Assembly: GCA_045658315.1 (NCBI GenBank)
Contig: JAZOUV010000083.1
Span: 1-7,992 of the forward strand
From: RGIG1995 sp045658315
Lineage (GTDB): Bacteria; Bacillota; Clostridia; Oscillospirales; CAG-272
Direction: 5' to 3'
DNA: 7,992 nucleotides
The position numbers and the translations under genes are program-made. The notes under the pieces were generated by a model. It saw only the letters and a program-made list of their open reading frames with translations. It was not told where the DNA came from and did not search any database. This document shows, in pieces, positions 5,272 to 7,992 of the stretch (position 1 is its first letter; every line of letters begins with the position of its first letter).

Positions 5272-6252
5272 ATGAAAACTTATTATAAAAACGGAATAAT
5301 GCAAGAGACCGAAATATTTTTGGATTATATAGAGGATTTTTGCATACAGGAAGTGCCTGACACTATAGAGAAGTATTCGTATAAAGGTGATTCTATAAGA
5401 TATGAGCTTGATAGTGAGTTAGTGGGATTGTATGATAAATTCAGGGATTTACTGTTTCCTGATACCGAAAAATATTATGAACAAATTAACTTAGTTCCTA
5501 TTTTTGTCCAGGAAGCAGGTTATAATTCAGATTGTGCATTTAGCTCCGAACAGCTTTTAGGACTTATAGATATATTTAAAGATACAACGCCCGATTTATA
5601 TAAACATTTGTATTTAGTTGATATTCAGTTTTTAATTGCTACTATTCAAAATCTTTTAGACGGTATGAATTATGCTATTACAAACTATTATGTTCAAATA
5701 AGTAATGTTCATGTTGCACAAAGCATGAGGAATAATAAAAAAGATACGGTTATAATGATGAATTCGTATGAAGCCAGATGTATATCTTCGTTGGTAGAGA
5801 CTTATTTTACCAAGGCTTATTCAATACTTGATATGTTTACTAAAATTGAGTATGAATTTGAAAACAAATATGATGTATTTGACAGCTTCAAAAAAACCAA
5901 AAGTGCAAATATTCTATGGGGGGACAGAAAAAAACTTAATATTGAAAAAGAAAATACGGTTTTTGGTAGAAGCAATACGGTTAAACTTATAGAATCTTTA
6001 AGAAACGAAGTTGTACATAATGGTTCATTAGAGCAAAATCCGAGAGTGTTTGTTAAATACGAAGATAATAAGATAACAGAACGTTTTATGTTGATTCCGG
6101 ATTATACAGATGGAGTATTGGTAACAACAAAAAGCAGAAAGCATTTCTTCAGTCAAGAAAATAAAGCAAATGATGTTTTGCCGAAAATACACTTTGAATA
6201 TTTGAATGAGATATTATCTACTGTAAAATACCTGAATAAAAGGACATTGTAA
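5272..6252 (+). CDS. Mostly helical protein with an R-x4-H motif, candidate HEPN-domain protein
   Basis: The ATG at 5272 is chosen because the promoter at 5207-5235 lies within the longer frame and GAGG at 5258-5261 stands ten bases upstream; this gives 326 residues. The N-terminal half is acidic and aromatic with no membrane segment. The middle (about 120-210) reads as long helices. Near the C-terminal third, SLRNEVVHNG contains R244-N-E-V-V-H249, matching the Rx4-6H signature of HEPN domains, with a helix-rich stretch before it as expected. HEPN proteins are often RNases in toxin-antitoxin, abortive-infection and CRISPR effector systems, but others are catalytically silent, so RNase activity is inference. 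The clostridial Cthe_2314-type HEPN family is a possible match, untested. No antitoxin-like partner gene is adjacent. It has its own promoter and no convincing terminator before the sigma gene. Confidence 0.55.
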   Translation: MKTYYKNGIMQETEIFLDYIEDFCIQEVPDTIEKYSYKGDSIRYELDSELVGLYDKFRDLLFPDTEKYYEQINLVPIFVQEAGYNSDCAFSSEQLLGLIDIFKDTTPDLYKHLYLVDIQFLIATIQNLLDGMNYAITNYYVQISNVHVAQSMRNNKKDTVIMMNSYEARCISSLVETYFTKAYSILDMFTKIEYEFENKYDVFDSFKKTKSANILWGDRKKLNIEKENTVFGRSNTVKLIESLRNEVVHNGSLEQNPRVFVKYEDNKITERFMLIPDYTDGVLVTTKSRKHFFSQENKANDVLPKIHFEYLNEILSTVKYLNKRTL

Positions 6253-6276
6253 TTAAGTCGGCAATCGGTAAGTTAA

Positions 6277-6304
6277 TTGAAGGTGAAATTATTTTTTATA
6301 TAAA
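6277..6304 (+). promoter_or_regulatory. Possible promoter of the sigma factor operon
   Basis: TTGAAG (6277-6282), a 16-bp spacer and TATAAA (6299-6304) would start transcription near 6311, in the middle of the palindrome at 6302-6318. Read-through from the HEPN-like gene or an ECF-type self-promoter are alternatives; no motif is distinctive enough to decide. Confidence 0.35.
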
Positions 6305-6318
6305 TTCTGTCAGAATTT
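6302..6318. promoter_or_regulatory. Perfect 8-bp inverted repeat AAATTCTG-t-CAGAATTT, candidate operator
   Basis: A 17-base palindrome with a single central base, overlapping the predicted -10 and start site of the sigma operon, about 55 bases before the start codon. Symmetry and placement fit a dimeric repressor site; no repressor gene is in the window. Confidence 0.45.
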
Positions 6319-6357
6319 GAATGTTTTTTCGATAATATAAGTGAAAGCATATCACGG

Positions 6358-6364
6358 AAAGGAG
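6358..6364 (+). promoter_or_regulatory. Ribosome binding site AAAGGAG of the sigma factor gene
   Basis: AAAGGAG ends nine bases before ATG at 6374. The upstream in-frame ATG-like start at 6341 (a GTG) lies ahead of this site and lacks one of its own, so 6374 is the start. Confidence 0.8.
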
Positions 6365-6373
6365 TGGTGCTTG

Positions 6374-6934
6374 ATGAAAAAGTTGTGCACAACAGAAGAA
6401 GTAGTCAAGGCTTTGGAAAAACGCGATTTCACCGTACTTGAGGAAATTGAAAAAAGCTATGGGGCACTGCTCCGTAGAATTGCTTTTAATTTGGGGCTAA
6501 ACTCAGGCGATACGGAAGAATGTATGAATGATACATACCTTGAGGTATGGAACACTATTCCTCCTGCAAAGCCGAAAAGTATTCGCTCATACGTATGTAT
6601 GCTTATGAGAAGGCACGTTATTGACCGTATTAGATACAATAGTGCTGAGAAAAGGGCGGGAACTGTTTACATAGAGGTTGCAGAAGAACTTGATTCCTGC
6701 ATCGACGTTGAAAATACGGTAATTGATGAAACGTGTATACCTCTCATATTGAACAGCTTTCTCGAAAGGCAGTCGCCCGAAAACAGAGAAATATTTCTTA
6801 GACGTTACTATGAGTTTGAAAGCACCAAAGATATAGCTAAGGACATGATGATTGGCGTTAATACCCTTGAGAAAAGGCTGTCAAGAATGAGAGCCGAACT
6901 CAAAAAAATACTTACAGAATGGGGGTACGATTGA
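6374..6934 (+). CDS. RNA polymerase sigma factor, ECF-like sigma-70 family
   Basis: The protein has 186 residues, the usual length for a two-domain ECF sigma factor. Region 2 covers about 24-92, with the acidic ECMNDTYLEVW helix (50-59) that contacts core polymerase and MRRHVIDRIRYNSAEKR (78-94), which recognises the -10. Region 4 covers about 123-181, with a helix-turn-helix in ESTKDIAKDMMIGVNTLEKRLSR (149-171) for -35 recognition. The family directs RNA polymerase to a small regulon and is usually held by a cognate anti-sigma factor. The next gene overlaps the stop codon by one base (TGATG) and encodes a membrane protein of that kind, so the pair is translationally coupled. The target promoter cannot be predicted from one operon. 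Confidence 0.92.
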   Translation: MKKLCTTEEVVKALEKRDFTVLEEIEKSYGALLRRIAFNLGLNSGDTEECMNDTYLEVWNTIPPAKPKSIRSYVCMLMRRHVIDRIRYNSAEKRAGTVYIEVAEELDSCIDVENTVIDETCIPLILNSFLERQSPENREIFLRRYYEFESTKDIAKDMMIGVNTLEKRLSRMRAELKKILTEWGYD

Positions 6935-7920
6935 TGAATAATAATTTTTCGTTGACAGATAAACTCGGAGAGATCGACGGAAAGTTTTTAGATGAGTATC
7001 ATAACAGACGTAGCTATCGGAAAATAAAAAGAAAAAGCATTATGAAATATGGCAGTATTGTCGCATCCGTAATGTTCGTGATAACGATATCACTTGCGAT
7101 AGTGTTACCTGCGTTTCATAATACGCCTATAGGCAAACCTGTAGATACTTCAAACGGCGTAATTGATAATGCGGATAGCAACAAAGACAATCCGATAAGC
7201 GATAACAACAAGTCGGACTATAGCACATATACGGTTATTTATGCTGAGGATAACGATTACAGCTTAGGCGATAATGTTGAAGTGGAAAATGTTTACACAC
7301 CTCCGGAACCGGGAAAGGTGAGATTCAGTGGCGGACTCTACAAAATAATGGAAAGTGACGAAGCTTATGAAAATAAACTGTTTGCAGTATCTATCTTTAC
7401 TGCAAATGAATATGACTTTGAGGGCTATAAAGATATCAAAGAGTGGAAAGACCTGTGCGATAAGCACTCATCAGCTACTCAAGCTCTTGATAATCACTGT
7501 GCCGACAGCCACAGATATCCATTTTCATTGGAATATGCTTACGGGTATATAGACAGAGAATGTGAAACCTGCGTCACGCTTTTGGAACAGAGAGACAAAT
7601 ATATGTATGCACGTGATGAGTTTATTCGGAATTACCATGACAGTTTATATAAAAAGCATACAGATGATTTGTTTTCCCTTGCTGAAACAAAAGGGCTTAC
7701 CCCTCGCAAAATAACCGTTGCTTGGACATCAGGCACTTCAAACAACGATATTCTGTCAAAGGAATACGTTGTGCTGGTCAAATTAACAAAAGAACAGCTT
7801 GTTTCATTTGATGCTCCTGACGATCTCGGCGTAGAATTTACTCTCGTTCCCGAATGGATGGATACGGGAGAAGAGGTTGTTTATCGTAGTTACAGTCTGT
7901 ATCCGGTTACGCTCGAATGA
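6934..7920 (+). CDS. Membrane anti-sigma factor with a large extracellular sensor domain
   Basis: ATG at 6934 shares its A with the sigma stop, and GGGGG at 6921-6925 serves as ribosome site. The 328 residues split into a short cytoplasmic part (1-38, TDKLGEIDGKFLDEY then a run of Arg/Lys), one membrane segment (about 40-61) and an outer part of about 265 residues. The N-terminal LGEID pattern followed by a basic stretch and a membrane span is typical of clostridial anti-sigma factors paired with ECF sigmas; the cytoplasmic helix would bind the sigma factor. The outer part starts with an Asn/Asp/Lys-rich linker (70-97) and holds four cysteines (175, 189, 210, 213). I do not recognise its fold. 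There is no CHCC zinc motif of the ZAS class. Inference: an envelope signal read outside frees the sigma factor. Confidence 0.8.
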   Translation: MNNNFSLTDKLGEIDGKFLDEYHNRRSYRKIKRKSIMKYGSIVASVMFVITISLAIVLPAFHNTPIGKPVDTSNGVIDNADSNKDNPISDNNKSDYSTYTVIYAEDNDYSLGDNVEVENVYTPPEPGKVRFSGGLYKIMESDEAYENKLFAVSIFTANEYDFEGYKDIKEWKDLCDKHSSATQALDNHCADSHRYPFSLEYAYGYIDRECETCVTLLEQRDKYMYARDEFIRNYHDSLYKKHTDDLFSLAETKGLTPRKITVAWTSGTSNNDILSKEYVVLVKLTKEQLVSFDAPDDLGVEFTLVPEWMDTGEEVVYRSYSLYPVTLE

Positions 7921-7946
7921 ATCGCACCGATAAGGAGGTACACTTT

Positions 7947-7992
7947 ATGAAGAAACACATTGCGTTGATTTTAATTCTATCCCTTGCTCTTT
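7947..7992 (+). CDS. N-terminus of a secreted or membrane protein, third gene of the sigma operon (cut by right edge)
   Basis: ATG follows a full AAGGAGGT site (7932-7939) by seven bases and lies 26 bases after the anti-sigma stop with no terminator between, so it is in the same operon. The 15 readable residues, MKKHIALILILSLAL, form a basic start and hydrophobic core of a signal peptide. The mature protein is outside the window. Third genes in such operons often encode an exported lipoprotein or sensor partner, but nothing here shows which. Confidence 0.75.
   Translation, partial: MKKHIALILILSLAL

Noticed and set aside
3469..6252. Toxin-antitoxin pair formed by the hydrolase and HEPN-like genes
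   Set aside because: The genes are 255 bases apart with a strong terminator and a separate promoter between them. The hydrolase is a complete metabolic-type enzyme with no antitoxin features.
6251..6278. Terminator after the HEPN-like gene (AATTAA/TTAATT)
   Set aside because: The stem is six weak A-T pairs with a 16-base loop, and the following T-run is about a dozen bases away. Not convincing.

Overview
The window looks like a low- to mid-GC Gram-positive chromosome, most likely an anaerobic gut or rumen clostridium (Oscillospirales/Ruminococcaceae-like). The support is strong AAGGAGG-type ribosome binding sites, SigA-type promoters with extended -10 boxes, intrinsic terminators, a wall-type surface protein with a C-terminal membrane anchor, and an ECF sigma/anti-sigma pair of a type common in Clostridia. 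Every gene I accept is on the + strand.

Layout. (1) 2-1075: 3' part of a surface protein with a zinc-ribbon-like motif, a Pro/Thr/Ser linker, a C-terminal beta domain and a membrane anchor; it is cut by the left edge. (2) 1076-1720: about 650 bases with no credible gene. They hold repeats of a short motif (GATAT-N5-TCGGT-N-CT), a 14-bp perfect terminator hairpin, and then a GC-rich, hairpin-dense segment (about 1341-1660) that could be a structured RNA or a dispersed element. (3) 1721-6252: three successive one-gene units, each with its own TTGAAA-type -35, 17-bp spacer and TG-N extended -10. They encode a membrane-anchored polysaccharide deacetylase, a CocE/NonD (S15-type) hydrolase, and a mostly helical protein carrying an R-x4-H motif (HEPN-like). 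The first two units end in terminator hairpins sharing the stem CCGTCCA/TGGACGG. The spacer after the deacetylase is packed with overlapping inverted repeats. (4) 6277-7992: an operon of an ECF-like sigma factor, a translationally coupled membrane anti-sigma factor with a large extracellular domain, and the first codons of a secreted protein cut by the right edge.

By eye, base composition steps down near 1660: the surface gene and the GC-rich element lie at about 45-57% GC, while the three single-gene units are clearly AT-richer (roughly 35-40%). This fits, but does not prove, an accessory stretch of separately acquired genes placed next to a structured element.

How the genes work together: only the sigma/anti-sigma/secreted-protein set is clearly one functional unit, an envelope-sensing regulatory circuit. 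The deacetylase and surface protein act at the cell surface. The hydrolase and HEPN-like protein look cytoplasmic. I see no phage, transposase or CRISPR genes, and no intact defence island. The best candidates for something undescribed are the structured element with its motif repeats and the solitary HEPN-like protein.
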